A stretch of DNA of 64,000 nt from Strongylocentrotus droebachiensis (lineage: Eukaryota > Echinodermata > Echinoidea > Camarodonta > Strongylocentrotidae). How positions within the stretch are numbered: position 1 is the stretch's first letter; every line of letters begins with the position of its first letter. The DNA is taken from positions 124,001-188,000 of the forward strand of contig JAVYIG010002212.1 in assembly GCA_035222895.1 (NCBI GenBank), in the 5' to 3' direction. Below, one piece after another: positions 1-11,399 of the stretch. A program made the translations under genes and the position numbers. Under the pieces are notes generated by a model. It was not told the DNA's origin. It saw nothing but the letters and a program-made list of their open reading frames with translations, and made no database searches.

Positions 1-155
1 GGAAAGAAAAAATTAGAAGAAAGAGAGGGAAAGACAGAAGGGTTATATTGAGAGGGTAGGAGAAAGAGAGAGTGAGAGAAAGAAAGGGGGAGAGTGAGAG
101 AGATAAGAGAAGGGGAAAACCTAGAAAGTTTGAAAGAGAGAGAGAGAGAGAGATA
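1..155. repeat. Purine-rich low-complexity DNA (GA-rich)
   Basis: The stretch is almost entirely G and A on the + strand, with short GAGA runs such as the one at 138-152. A 76-codon frame opens in it at 94-324, but its first part is E/R-rich translation of the GA repeat. I see no coding signal. Confidence 0.8.
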
Positions 156-344
156 TAAACATAACATTTCAAAAATTGGGGAAAAAGCCTGGAATACTTC
201 GCCATACCTCCACTCAGAAAATGTCGATCGTGGTCATGAGCGCGAGCAAGTGTTACGGTGTTGGTATATTCTGCGGTGTAAAGCGCACGTGCGGAGCAGT
301 CCTCTGAGCTGGGTGCAACTTTAAAAAGCGCCCTCTCCTAACGA

Positions 345-545
345 AATACGAATAACCGTGTTTTTCGATAAACCTTGTTTATCGATAAACCTTGTTTATC
401 GTCGATAAACCTTGTTTATCGAGAGAAACTGTGCTTATCAGTCGATATACAGAGTTTCTCACGATAAACAAGGTTTATCGCTCGATAAACCTTGTTTTTC
501 GTCGATAAACCTTGTTTATCGGCGATAAACCGTGTTTTTCGGGGT
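345..545. repeat. Array of palindromic 19-mers (CGATAAAC-CTT-GTTTATCG)
   Basis: A 19-base unit with perfect 8-base arms around a CTT or AAG loop recurs at about 366, 383, 403, 484, 503 and 522. One copy near 466-484 is in the opposite orientation, and a degenerate stretch lies at 422-465. Adjacent copies share arm bases. The outer edges (AACCGTGTTTTTCG at both ends) look related, so the cluster may be the end of a decayed element. The repeats could form cruciforms. No gene is seen here. Confidence 0.85.
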
Positions 546-847
546 TATTGGGCATATGGCGCGCCATATACGTCCGTCCATGCCATCCATCGAAATCCAA
601 GCAAGTTCGTTGGTCCATGCCTATCGAAGATGGCGTTATCAACTTGTATTGAACATCTCATGAACTAATTATGCATGTGTGAGTAGGTGGTTGTGGTGAC
701 TGCTTACATATAACATAATGTTATATAATATAATATAATGTTATAACAAATGGTCATTAGTATTTTGTTTATTTTTATGAAATAAATGGAGAAAATATTT
801 GGGTTGACCTAGACACAGTGGATGAAATCGTGCAATAATGATAAATT

Positions 848-915
848 ATTATTATTATTATTATTATTTTACGTTTTTATGATGGTGGCATGATGATGAT
901 GATGATGATGATGGA
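848..915. repeat. ATT and GAT microsatellites
   Basis: A short (ATT)n run around 848-867 is followed by a (GAT)n run around 891-912. The surrounding 560-1490 is AT-rich sequence with no recognisable gene. Confidence 0.8.
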
Positions 916-1507
916 GATGGTGATGATGTCAACGACAGTTTGATCGTCATTTTGAAATGATGAAAGGCTCAACAACTTTTTACATAGTTACGAAAGTTTT
1001 CTGAATTATTATAAAAGATTGTTCTCAAAGGCCTACTTTCTGCATCAGACCCATCCTACAAGTACAAAAGGGGCTAAGGATTCAATGCCTGACTACTGTT
1101 TCGTGGATTTGCGCCCTCTTAGTTGTCTACACAATAAAAATTGTTTGTAAAATATAATAGTACATCGAAATTCAGATTATATATGCTCGGAAGCTGTTTT
1201 AACTTCATCTCATGTGATTATCAGTGGTTTCCCGCAGCCCTTAATATAGTATAAAGATTTTTCTATTACTCCTCTTTTTCTTCTTTGCTTTTTCATAGAT
1301 TTTTATTCGAAGCATGTATATTTTGCAGTAAAAAAAAATATATATAGCAGGAAAATATATCTTTTTAAGGTATTGTCTAATTTGTTCCCACAGTTCAATC
1401 TGTTCTACTGTTGCCCAGAGTACAGCCGAACCCCGCCCCCGCTTCTTATCGTGATACACAATTCTCTGTCAAAAAGGGGGCATTAACGAAAAGGGATATT
1501 CTGCATG

Positions 1508-1690
1508 CAAACGCTGTCTCCATACAATTCTCTCTCTTTATCTCTCTCCTTCTCATCTTTCTTTCTCTGTCCCTCGCTTTCTCTTAATTTCTCAAGTCTC
1601 TCTCTCATCCCCTCTCTCTCTCTCTCTCTTACACCCTTCTTATCTATCTCGATCTCTCTGTCTCCTTCTCTTTCTTGTCCCATATCTCTC
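1508..1690. repeat. Pyrimidine-rich TC repeat
   Basis: An imperfect (TC)n tract. Both strands show open frames here (S/L/F-rich on +, E/R-rich on -), as expected from a dinucleotide repeat. Confidence 0.85.
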
Positions 1691-2216
1691 TTAATATCCC
1701 ACCATTATGAACCTAAGGTCACATCACAATGCAATCTTTGACGGTACGCTTTCATGCTTTCACACACTTTTATTCGAATTTGATAGGACAGTAATTATGT
1801 CCAGTTTTACAACCTAGCTCCCTAATCCAGGGCGGAGCATTACAGTATACCAGCCATCTAAAGTTTTTTCATAATTTGTTTATGGATCATTAAAAAAACA
1901 TTCAAAATAAAGAGACAAAGACACCTTAAAATTTTAACTATTCATATCATGATAGCAGAACGTTTTTAGTTCTATTATTTTATTTACAAACGGTCCATTC
2001 GGGTGTGTATTGTGATGTCATTCATGCTGAGGTATATAGCAGAATATTACCAACAAAAGGTTATTTTCTGATTCACTGCTATATCCTCAAGAATTCGGTT
2101 GGGAAAAATAGAGAATATCGATAATTTCTTTTCACTATATAGAGATATATGATTTCCACAATTATGTACAGTCTTTCTTCATCAAATATGTTGCAGACGA
2201 TAAAGAGTTGATCATT

Positions 2217-4244
2217 CTAAGCTTTGCTGAAGTAGAATTTGGCACAGGTACCGCCGACATCGATGGTTGAGACGAGTTGACCTCCAACGATTTGACGGGT
2301 GAGTTTGGCGCCCTTCTCACCGGTAAGAACCAGACAGTCACCGTCCCATGCAGCAGTCACCTGTAATAAGGATAATAATAGTTTGAATATATAATAATCT
2401 GGGTTTGTATAGCGATTAATATATTGGCGATGTCTCTAAGCGATTTGTAGAAATATTATTTCCCCGGTTATCAGATTCAGGCTTTATTTCAGACTCAGCT
2501 GCACAAGGCAGAGGGGGCAGAGATCCATCAAACACAATAGGGAAAAGAGCGGAATATAAACAATAACAACAACTCATACAAAGAGTATAACAAACTAAAC
2601 TATACTACGTAGATACATTCTAAACTATAACATAACCTGTAACCTATAACCTGTATCTGTAAGATTGAAAAAATATAGCACATTCTTCACTCCCTTGGGA
2701 GTATTCCAGCTAGGCGCCATTTTACAAAAGCTCACAATGCTGAGCAATTTACAATGACTTTCACATTTTTGACAAAATATATGAAGGTAATGAGCTAATA
2801 ACTGATTAGCGATCATGAGTTAAAAAGTTACAATTCTGAAACGCCTTTTTATGGCTACATGCGTTTTTTTTTTCTTTCTTTATTGAAGGCCAATGTGCAG
2901 TACTATAGGGGGCTCCTTTTCTATCAAAACATTAATAAAGACTATGTATCATATAATATAAAAATATTGTTTAGGCAAAGGCACAAGGAAATCTTCTCTT
3001 TTTTTCGGGGAAAATGAACAATGTATATGGATATCTTTATTTAATTTATGAAATCAAATCATAGCTATTATCATAATCATATGAAAACATTTGATGAATA
3101 TTGAGAAAATTGACATAACAAACTTATGATCGTGTTGCCACTTTATCGGAGAGCTAAATATACACGTATAGAAATATTGCTTGTTTTTGCCTCAAAATCT
3201 CACATGGTACTGTATTATTTGCGAATGTTGATCAAAATATTACATTTATGAGTAATTTGAAAACATTTGGAGGCCTACACCACCGTCGAGAATTCAATTG
3301 CGATTTTTGTTTTTATTACAAACAAACCAGAATAGATCTATTTGTCAACAAGTACATACCAATAATATATTCATGAGCAGTGACCATTAGTTTTTTGTTT
3401 ATCGTGTTGACAACAAAACATATACCCATTATTTTCACCCCTTTAAATGGGGAGCGAAAATGAGAGCTGGACCTAAATTGATTGTAGCGGTTTAGATTTG
3501 GATATATATAATGAGTAATATAATCAAGAATTGGAAAAGGAAAATAAGCCTATACCCGAAATAGATGTTACGAATGTAAGTGTAAGCATGAATGTTTCAA
3601 ACTCCAGAGCAAGAAGCTACACCTCTCTCTCTCTCAAAGTTGTAAAGTTGGGAATGAATTCCCTTGTGGGATCAATCTTGGGTATCCGACATTATTTTTC
3701 TCCTGCGACATTTGCTCTGGACTCTAGTTCCTCAAAGATGTAGGGTTGAGGTGAGGGTTGCAGATACGTTCTAGTTCTTTTTAGGGCTAGGGTTAGGTAT
3801 AGTATAATTTTGGTCCAGGGTTAAATGGGGAATTTGGTTAGATTTCTTGGTTGATTGACTGATTGATTGGATGGATATAGGCCTAGGCCTATTATATTGA
3901 TTGATATATTGATTGATTGATTGATTGAGTGATAGTTTATTGTTAGGGCCGAACCGAGATGATAGATAGTAGGCCTACTAACCTTAACGGTGATGGTGCC
4001 CATGAGAAGCTCGGTCTCGAAAGTGGATCCCACGGCGAAGGTAGTCTCACGGGTGCCACGCTGTGCTACAGTCTTGACGGTGAAGTTGTCGCCATTCTGA
4101 GTGATGGTCATACTGAGTCCGGTGATGGTTCCTGGAGGGCGTTTGTCAGCAGGAACTTGGAGCTTATCCAGGACAGCATCCAATGAATCATGTTTGGACA
4201 GAGTCCATGAACCAGAGAGGTTAGGCATGATGGATGATTGGGAT
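2217..4244 (-). CDS. Intracellular lipid-binding protein (FABP/CRABP family), complete two-coding-exon gene
   Basis: This is a small cytosolic carrier of a fatty acid, retinoid or similar hydrophobic ligand; the ligand cannot be told from sequence. Exon 1 covers 3983-4244, with ATG at 4228-4226, and encodes 82 residues starting MPNLSGSWTLSK. It ends at a clean donor (AAG|GTTAGT). Exon 2 covers 2217-2360, follows a TTACAG acceptor, and encodes 47 residues with the family's AAWDGDCLVL strand, the TRQI segment and the tail CAKFYFSKA, then TAG at 2219-2217. The total is 129 residues, against 130-137 for the family. The intron sits at the family's usual second-intron position; the usual first and third introns are absent. 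The first ligand-carboxylate arginine is present in TRQI. The second, normally R-x-Y near the C terminus, is lysine here (K-F-Y). A minus-strand AATAAA-like signal (TTTATT on +) lies at 1978-1983. Family assignment is secure; orthology is not. Confidence 0.93.
3840..3935. repeat. TTGA/ATTGATTG tetranucleotide repeat in the lipid-binding gene intron
   Basis: An imperfect (TTGA)n tract lies just inside the intron between the two coding exons. The rest of the intron (2361-3839) is AT-rich and carries repeat debris such as the GGCTTTATTTCAGACTCAG segment near 2480. No further exon is needed, because the two coding exons join in frame. Confidence 0.8.
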
Positions 4245-4653
4245 CTAAATCAACTGAATATAGCAAATCAAACTCATTATTAAATATCTCTTTCCATGCC
4301 GTCTACAGATAAAACGATTACACAAACAAAAAAATCTATTAAAAATGAACAGATTCTCGTAGATTTGATTATCCTATGTATTCAAAGTCATGCGGATATT
4401 GCTATTAGCTTGAATCAACGATATTAAAGGTGAATAGAATTCTAGTCAAATTGACAAATTCAGTGTTCAATAATCATTGGATACTGTAATTGCTGTTGTA
4501 CTAAACAATGACTCTGCTCGTATAACGAAGAAAAAACAAACTCGTTATTGAGTGGAAAATTCGTCGATTTTTTTTATCCCAAACGAAGGCCAATTGAGGA
4601 TGACATGAGATTTGCTCCGGCGGCAATTAGTCGTACAAAACAGATGTTCTTAC

Positions 4654-4712
4654 CTGACTGCGAGAATGAGAAGTTGAGAAGTGTTAGCACCAGGACCGTT
4701 TGTTGAAGGTGT
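4654..4712 (-). other. Probable 5' untranslated exon of the lipid-binding gene
   Basis: On the minus strand a strong donor (CAG|GTAAGA) ends at 4654. A matching acceptor (GATTTAG|ATCC) opens exon 1 at 4244, giving a 408-bp intron inside the 5' leader. The upstream edge near 4712 is estimated from the TATA-like box about 30 bp away. This is an inference from splice sites and promoter spacing; a transcript would settle it. Confidence 0.6.
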
Positions 4713-4738
4713 GGGAAAGAGGTTTTTGAGACGCACGT

Positions 4739-4770
4739 ATTTATCGAGTTTCTAATGGCGTTTCGATTGG
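4739..4770 (-). promoter_or_regulatory. TATA-like box and CCAAT box of the lipid-binding gene
   Basis: Reading the minus strand, CCAAT lies at 4770-4766 and CGATAAATA at 4747-4739. Both are at sensible distances upstream of the inferred leader exon. The order CCAAT, TATA, leader exon, intron, ATG exon is coherent and supports transcription leftward from about 4712. Confidence 0.55.
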
Positions 4771-4849
4771 TCGGTCCAGGGCCTTTGCAAACAGTGAAGC
4801 TATAGTCCTTGAATCTATCTAGGAACGTGATGATAAGCAATAACAAGAG

Positions 4850-5610
4850 TGGAGGCCTATAGCTATCATCAAAATTAACCTTTGCTCTGATAAAGCCAGT
4901 TGAAATGGGTTCCTAGTTTCTCGTCCGAATAATATGAAAATGAGTTGGAGTGGCTTCCATTTTATTTGATGTTTGATATTATCCTGTACATTAACATTTT
5001 AGTAGGTCATTTTCAAAAAATGGAATCATAATTATTTAGTATTTGCATGTACTTCAGGGGTTCAAGACAAGATGGAATTCAATGATATAAAAGGTTTTCC
5101 CTTTTCACCCTCTCTTTTGGTTAATATTATTTATCTTCATTTCAAAACGAAATTATTAAAAACAACGACAACATTAAATGAGGCGGTCAGAAAAGATAGA
5201 AAGGGGGCGAGAAACATTGAACCTACTTAATTTAGTCTTATGCATAGTGTCCATTCATCTTATGACACTCAGCTACGTTAAATATTTACTTTAGACTGTA
5301 ATTGCATATTCCTCGCCGATACTCGACGGATCGTAGCAACAATGAAAATGCGACGGTAATTAGAGGGTGTTGTAGAGGGGCTCATAATTAAAAATGTAAG
5401 ACAAAATGACCATTCCAATAACAAAGATGCCCCTCCTTAGATAAAATTGCTAGCTCTTAATTTCTACGCCTTAATTTGGTTTAAATCCCTTCAAAAATAA
5501 ACAATTGTCCTTTCTCTAATAGACCTTTGTCTGACAGAGCTCCACAATAACTTTTCAGATCCGGATCAAACCTGAAGCGTCTGTAAAGTATGCATGTGTC
5601 TCATGCAAAC
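4850..5610. other. Intergenic DNA with no recognisable feature
   Basis: This is moderately AT-rich sequence upstream of the lipid-binding gene. I see no open frame of note, no tRNA-like boxes and no clear inverted repeat. Confidence 0.5.
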
Positions 5611-5619
5611 ATTTCAAAA

Positions 5620-5815
5620 TCTTATTATTTTTATTATTATTGTTATTATTACTACTATTATTGTTATTATTATTATTGTTATTATTATTATTATTCTTTT
5701 AAATCATTATTATTATTATGATTAAATTTATTTTCTGGAGAGCTATTATTGTTATTAATATTTTTTTTTTTTTTTTTTTTCATAATTATTATTATTATTA
5801 TTATTATTAGATTTA
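5620..5815. repeat. ATT/GTT microsatellite cluster with a poly-T run
   Basis: Several (ATT)n blocks interrupted by GTT and ACT variants are followed by a T run at about 5761-5780 and a further ATT block. Such tracts often mark old SINE or LINE tails, but no body is visible directly beside this one. Confidence 0.85.
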
Positions 5816-5888
5816 TTTTCTGGAGTGCTATTCACCCAGTGGAAATGCATGAGCATATCTACAGAGTTAAGGAAAATCCCATGAAGAC

Positions 5889-5988
5889 CAGGGCCCCGTC
5901 TTACAAAGAGTTATGATTGATCCAAATCAATCGAATTCAGTAAGTTATAGTTGGGATTGATATCAACTCTTTGTAAGACAGGGCCCTG
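5889..5988. mobile_element. 100-bp palindromic MITE (CAGGGCCC ends)
   Basis: The outer 25 bases at each end are inverted copies, starting CAGGGCC and containing GTCTTACAAAGAGTT, around a short AT-rich centre. The element is non-coding. A solo right end of the same type seems to lie near 53593-53620. The CAG/CTG ends suggest a hAT-type relative, but no clean target duplication is visible. Confidence 0.75.
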
Positions 5989-5989
5989 G

Positions 5990-6210
5990 AACGGTGTTGG
6001 CAAGTAAACACATCCTCTCGGTGAAGCCTCCACCCAGGTGAAGTAAATGGGTACCTGCCTGGTAGGAATTTATTCCTTGAAATGCTAGAGCGCCGTATGG
6101 CAGCCGTGTTAAAGCCAGGGTAATAATCGGGAGCACCAGGAGGATCAAATCTGACATGACATGAGCGCTATACAAGAACCCACTATTATTATTATTATTA
6201 TTATTGAATA
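5990..6210 (+). mobile_element. SINE copy, 5'-truncated, with (ATT)n tail
   Basis: The segment runs from TTGGCAAGTAAACACATCC through a CCACCCAGGTGAAGTAAATG motif to AGCGCTATACAAGAACCC and an ATT microsatellite. The same body motif occurs on the minus strand at 51511-51690, behind a tRNA-like head. That makes this a truncated member of the same SINE family. It abuts the MITE on its left. Confidence 0.65.
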
Positions 6211-6732
6211 ATGACGTAATACAATACAACGCACAACAGGCGAAAAGACCTCTTTAAAAAAATTCTAAACACGAACAACCTTATTGAGATGAATAACCCT
6301 ATTCTAACGGCAGTGCAATGTCAGAAAATAGCAAAATGTGGAAAACAATCAAGGCAATCGAGTTTGAACCAATATTGGCGCAAATGTCGGACTCAATTTT
6401 TTATAATCGTGATTTAGCGATAGCTGGGAATCCTGAGATCAAACATGTACAAGGGCATTTTCAGCTCAAAACTGCCTGATCGTAGTGTCTGCTTTGAATC
6501 ATTCACGATTCCTTATGTGGCAATTCGACAAATTTGCCTCTTACAAATAATCCGATTGTACTTGACACGTTCTATATATTCAATATCATGCTATGTACAC
6601 AGACCCCTCCCCCTTTAATCTAAATAAACTTTATTCTGATATACAGTAGATATGGGTTGAATTCTGCCAGACACTTCAGCAAACAAGATTTTACCGGGTC
6701 ATCAATAATTGTTACTTGAGTAATTTAGTTGT

Positions 6733-6757
6733 GGGGGGGGGGGGGGGGGGGGGGGGA
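6733..6757. repeat. Homopolymer G run
   Basis: An unbroken G run of about 24 bases. Similar long G or C runs lie at about 8836, 9263, 18025-18060, 18821, 20100, 20186, 31250, 31305, 31711, 34540, 34705, 39958, 57460 and 59692. Run lengths in the assembly may not be reliable. Confidence 0.85.
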
Positions 6758-7140
6758 GAGTAACGTGACCTTGGAATACTTCTTTTTCAGTAAATCTTTA
6801 GAAATTTGATTAAGATATAATTATGTGGAACATTTCCTTTTAGGTTACTTTGAAAGAATATGGACACCAACAAATATTAAAGTAAGGAACTATTTTCACA
6901 AATATGACAATGTTTAGCTTGTATCTTAAAGTGAGAATATTCTTTAAAAATAAAAAAAACATACTTTGAAAGAAATAATTCTATGACATGTTGGAAACGT
7001 TAATAATGGTAATAAGACAATCATGCCTCAGTCACACCGCCAAACCGACTCAAGACCGACTCTAACCGACTGCCTTTTGGCCACTCAATACCATTGTACA
7101 TACGCAGTCTATGGCACGCCACAGCCGTCATAATTGGTCG

Positions 7141-7375
7141 AGTTTACAAAAAAGCAGTCGAGTTTACAAAAAAGCAGTCGAGTTTACAAAAAAGCAATCG
7201 AGTTTACAAAAAAGCAATCGAGTTTACAAAAAAGCAGTCGAATTTACAAAAAAGCAGTCGAGTTTACAAAAAAAAGCAGTCGAGAAAAAAAAAGCAGTCG
7301 AGAAAAAAAAAGCAGTCGAGAAAAAAAAAGCAGCAGAGAAAAAAAAGCTGCCGAGAAAGAAAAAAAAAGGGTAGC
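7141..7375 (+). repeat. Left tandem array of 20-mers and 18-mers
   Basis: Seven copies of a 20-mer (the last one 22 bases) run from 7141 to about 7282. They are followed by four to five A-rich 18-mers ending near 7375. All three + frames are open across it because the unit lacks stop codons, giving K/Q/S-rich chance translations. Confidence 0.9.
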
Positions 7376-7399
7376 GTACGGTACTAAGGTGCCAAGGTA

Positions 7400-9986
7400 C
7401 CGGGGCGCGTTATTTTTTTTATGCGGCACAGATTGGGGCTTTTTTTTTAAAGGGGTCTTGATTTACAGACTAATTACTGGTCGTGTGCGTACTAGACAGT
7501 ATAAGTAGTAGAGGTCTGTTTTCAATAGTGTTACATGTAATCCACTACCGCATGGAAAATCATTACATCAACAATTAAAATGAAATTGGAAATCTGAAGA
7601 GGAGGCAGCACGTCAATAAGGAGAACATCACAATAATTAGTCAATAAAACTTAACTAACTTAAACGGAGAGGAATGTTATCTAAACACATAGTTCGCGAT
7701 GGATATACAAACTTCTTCGCAGCGCTATTATGCGCTAGCGAACATGACTAGTCTCACCAAGAAGTTACCAGCAATGGAGATACAGCTAGCAATTTTACGA
7801 CCAGAAGTATTACGCAACGCGCGAGATAACGACCGACATCAGAGTGCCGCTCGCCGGAATTTGCCCGAAGGCGACAGCTAGGCCGCTCTCTGATGTACAA
7901 GCTTACAAGCCGCCGTCCAAACCCATTCACATTGAGTGGAGTAAAGATTCGCAAACGAACAAAGCAACTGGGCGTGCGCAGTACCGACCTACTAGTCGTG
8001 AGCATGCGCAGTTGTTGTAATTGAATTCCAATTGTTTTTCTGATTCCAACGATGTATTTTTCGTCAAATTCTACCATGAAATGGGCTAGTTATGATACTT
8101 TTTATGACTCCATATTAAATATTAGTACTAATTTCATAATTCGTTATAAATATGTTCCGATCATTTGCGGAATTTAGATTGTATTTCATTCGAAAGAGCA
8201 TGTTTTTATCTTTGAAACCCACCCTATCGGAAGAGTGCCCAGGGGTGCCCATGCGTTTAGATTTGCACGTGAAGATGCCTATGCATTTGGTCAGCTTGGT
8301 TTGCATCGTCTGCTGGGGAAAGATATGCCAGCCCTACGCGTTTAAATTCGTGTTCTGTGCACCTAGTGATTCTGATTTTCTATTCGGCTTGTTTATTTTT
8401 TTCTGAGTGCAATCTAACGAATCACTCTAGATCACGATCTCCATAATTTTACAGGGTCTAACGTCTATGTATATAAAAGTTAATCTTTTTATGAACAATT
8501 ACGTTAGAGCCTAGTTTTAATATGAGGAATCTATAGTGTTTGGACTTTGGATCTCGACAATGATAAATCAAGTCTAATTTTGCTAAACTCGCTAATATAA
8601 TAATACTAGAAGTTTTTGAAAATAATCCTTGATCTTAGTCTTAATTAAAAATCTAGATTAAAAGTTACTCATGATGGTTAAAACTTCATTTTAGCCATCA
8701 TATGTTTTTTTACTTTGTTGTTTTCAGGACTTTTTTTACTTTGTTGTTTTCAGGACTGTCCGAGTGTCATTTTTCCAGGGCAAGGCTAAGGAAGGAGTAA
8801 GGTCTAGACCCTAGGCCTAGTTTATTTTGATGGAGGGGGGGGGGGGGGGGGGTAGTGTTCAGGAAATAATAATGGCTGTATTTGTGTTATAATAATAGGG
8901 GGGTCTAAAGTGTTTGGTCTTGGATCTCGACAATGATAAATCAAGTCTAATTTTGCTAAACTCGCTAATGATAACACTAGAAGTTTTTGAAAATAATTCT
9001 GTTGATAATTGTCAAAATTCAAAATCTAGATTAAAAGTTACCGACATGCATTATATCATGCATGATGGTTTGAACTTCATTTTCAGCCATCATGTTTTTT
9101 AATTGTGTTGTGAACAAAGAGTTGCTCCTCATGAGATTATATTTAGTTCCTAATAGACTCCAGAGGGGTCTATAAATAGAGGTCCTAGGCTACGACCCAA
9201 GGGCAAGGCTAGAGAGTAAGGTCTACTATATTAGTATTAGACCCTAGTTGATTTTGATGAAGGGGGGGGGGGGGGGGGAACCGGGTAGTGTTAAGGAAAT
9301 AATAATAGCTGTATTTTTGATAGCCACTTCATTCTGTTTAATCTAGCAATTTATATGTTACTTAATGATATCAAAACCATTGAAAAGATATGTGAAAAGC
9401 CTGTCATAATCGGGCAAGGCTATATCCTCATAACATTGCAAAACCGACACGGAATGCAATGTACGGGACTGAAGACGAAGTCATTATTACTCAAACGTTT
9501 GTGCTTCCTTTTAATAGATCTAGTCTTAATCGTAATAATACTTCCAACAAACTCATTATGAATTCCGATTTTCGAATCATCATGAAAGAGTTTCAATTCA
9601 CCGATTTCAGATAACAAAGATAACTCGTCATTTAAATCGAAGTCGTACTCGGAATCGGTGCTTTCAGTCATTGTTTACGATTGTCAAAATAGTTAGTCCA
9701 AGAAAGCAAAATACGAAAGTAGCAACTGCGCATGCTCACACTGCGCGATGTCGAGAGTGAACCCAAAACAGCTGTCGTAAATCATCTTGCGAACACCCGC
9801 TGAGTTTACGAGTCGGCTTCGAACCTCGCTCAGACGGCTTTCGCTAGCTAGTACTCCATGGCTAGTAACTTCTTGGTCTCACGTACGTGCAGACACTATT
9901 CAGAAGGGAAAGAACGTACTTCCCATAGGTTTAACACGCGCCATGCCCCAATCTGTGCCGCATAAAAAAATAACGCTACCGGGGCT
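7400..9986. mobile_element. Inner inverted-repeat pair nested in the foldback interval
   Basis: Near 7400-7440 the motif TATGCGGCACAGATTGGGGC follows a CCGGGGCGCGTTA segment. Its inverted copy lies at 9945-9986. Further in, 7690-8015 and 9700-9890 also resemble each other in inverted orientation, sharing CCAAGAAGTTA and GTGAGCATGCGCAGTTG. This outlines a second, older 2.6-kb inverted structure. Two small minus-strand frames (7754-8077 and 9420-9671) lie in the arms and match no family I recognise. Confidence 0.5.
8540..9315. repeat. Diverged tandem duplication, about 365-420 bp units
   Basis: The segment from GGATCTCGACAATGATAAAT (8553) through the GGAGGGGG run and GGAAATAATAAT near 8865 recurs from about 8921 to 9303. 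The copies differ by small indels and substitutions. Both contain a long G run downstream of AAGGTCTA. Non-coding. Confidence 0.75.
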
Positions 9987-10433
9987 AGCGGCCTCATGAA
10001 TAAACATGAGTATATGACGTCACGAACTCGCCACGCCTACTCTACCCCTTACCATTAAATAGCGGGTATCTATGTTAACGTTGTCGCCTCTATAATCTAT
10101 TTTCGTTGTACGTACGGCCGTACCTACACCCCGACTATATATACCTACCTATATATCTACCTACCTACCTACCTACGTCTCATTTTGAAGAACTTCAGTC
10201 ATTAATTGTTCTCGCTCATAATTAGTAACTCCATATATATATCCTAGCTTGATAGCACCCCTCCATTAATAATATTGAGCAATAGAAATGTTAATTCCAT
10301 CACTATCTCCATCATTTAAACTTGCTCGAACTTCATCCAGCTAGCTATCCTAGCACCCCCTCTATACAGCCTATAGCACCCCCTCCATTTAGCCTATCCA
10401 TCTATCTCCATCATTTAAACTTGAACTACATCC

Positions 10434-10535
10434 ATGGGTGTCGATCCCGGGGGGGATGGGGGGGATATATCCCCCCCCCCCCAATATTTCGGGTGGGGGA
10501 TGACCTGTACAATCATCCCCCCCCCCAATAATTTA
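10434..10535 (+). mobile_element. Solo end of a GGGTGTCGATCCCGGG-type element
   Basis: The G-rich then C-rich stretch beginning GGGTGTCGATCCCGGG, followed by a second C run after ACAATCAT, resembles the ends of a class of short elements. That class is also hinted at by the GGGGCGTCAATCC palindrome at 23007-23103 and the AATTGACGCCC end near 31343. Only one end is apparent here. Confidence 0.35.
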
Positions 10536-10940
10536 CCATCGAAAGAAAAAAATCAAGAGAAAAATACATGATCAGAGCCCGATGAGAGTAGTTAATGGTT
10601 ATTACTCGCAAGATGACCATCAATATACACATTTTGCTATCTCATTTTCATAATACATACGAAGTATATGAGACAACCGTATGAGACAAGAATAAATTGA
10701 ATTCTCGCTCATACGGCTTCATCAGGAATTGATGAATTTATTCAATTTGTTCAATCAACAATATCATAGAAATGCAGTGCGCCAAATGCAGAGACGCAGC
10801 GTTAAAAAGCAACGAGCTAAATGTTAAGCGCGAAGCGCAAAAGTAGCAATCTTCAATGCACATCAAACAATCCTGGACAGTGTAAACATAGATGAACTCT
10901 GTGACGAATTCGTGATGAGATCGGAGACAAGGAAAAAGCA

Positions 10941-11370
10941 AGGATTTAGAGTCGAGAACGGTACAACGAACCGTCTTCTTTCTCTAATAATTTAAAGAAA
11001 CGTCAAAGCTTCCGCGCTTCGCGTGGGAGGGGGGGAACTGAATTCAGACAAGGATTAACAGTCGAGAATGGTACAACGAATCGTTTTCTTTCTTTAATAA
11101 TCTAATGACACGTCAAAGCTTCCGCGCTTCGCGCGGTAGCGTTGAAACTGATTCAGACAAGGATTTAGAGTCGAGAACGGTTCAACGAATCGTCTTCTTC
11201 CTCTAAAATTTAATGAAACGTCAAAGCTTCTGCGCTTCGCGCGGGAGGGAACTGAATTCAGACAAGGATTAAAAGTCGAGAATGGTACATCGAATTGTCT
11301 TCTTTCTTTAATAATCAAGTGAAACGTCAGAGCTTTCGCGCTACGCGCGGAGGAAGTGGAAACTCCCCCT
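10941..11370. repeat. Four tandem copies of a ~110-bp unit with a GCGCTTCGCGC hairpin
   Basis: Copies start at AGGATT at 10941, 11051, 11160 and 11265. Each holds AGTCGAGAA, CGTCTTCTTTCT, CGTCAAAGCTTC and the self-complementary core GCGCTTCGCG. Units are diverged but clearly homologous. Frames through it are chance. Confidence 0.85.
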
Positions 11371-11399
11371 CCCTGCACCCAACCCCCATAGGTAGCGCG

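Noticed and set aside
1483..1741. Frames over the TC-rich tract on both strands
   Set aside because: Dinucleotide repeat translation only.
7141..7260. CRISPR-like array
   Set aside because: Units are directly adjacent with no spacers, and the genome is eukaryotic.
7094..7508. Three overlapping + frames of 87-124 codons, K/Q/S-rich
   Set aside because: They translate the 20-mer and 18-mer arrays in all frames; the mirror array at 13565-13872 gives the same proteins on the other strand.
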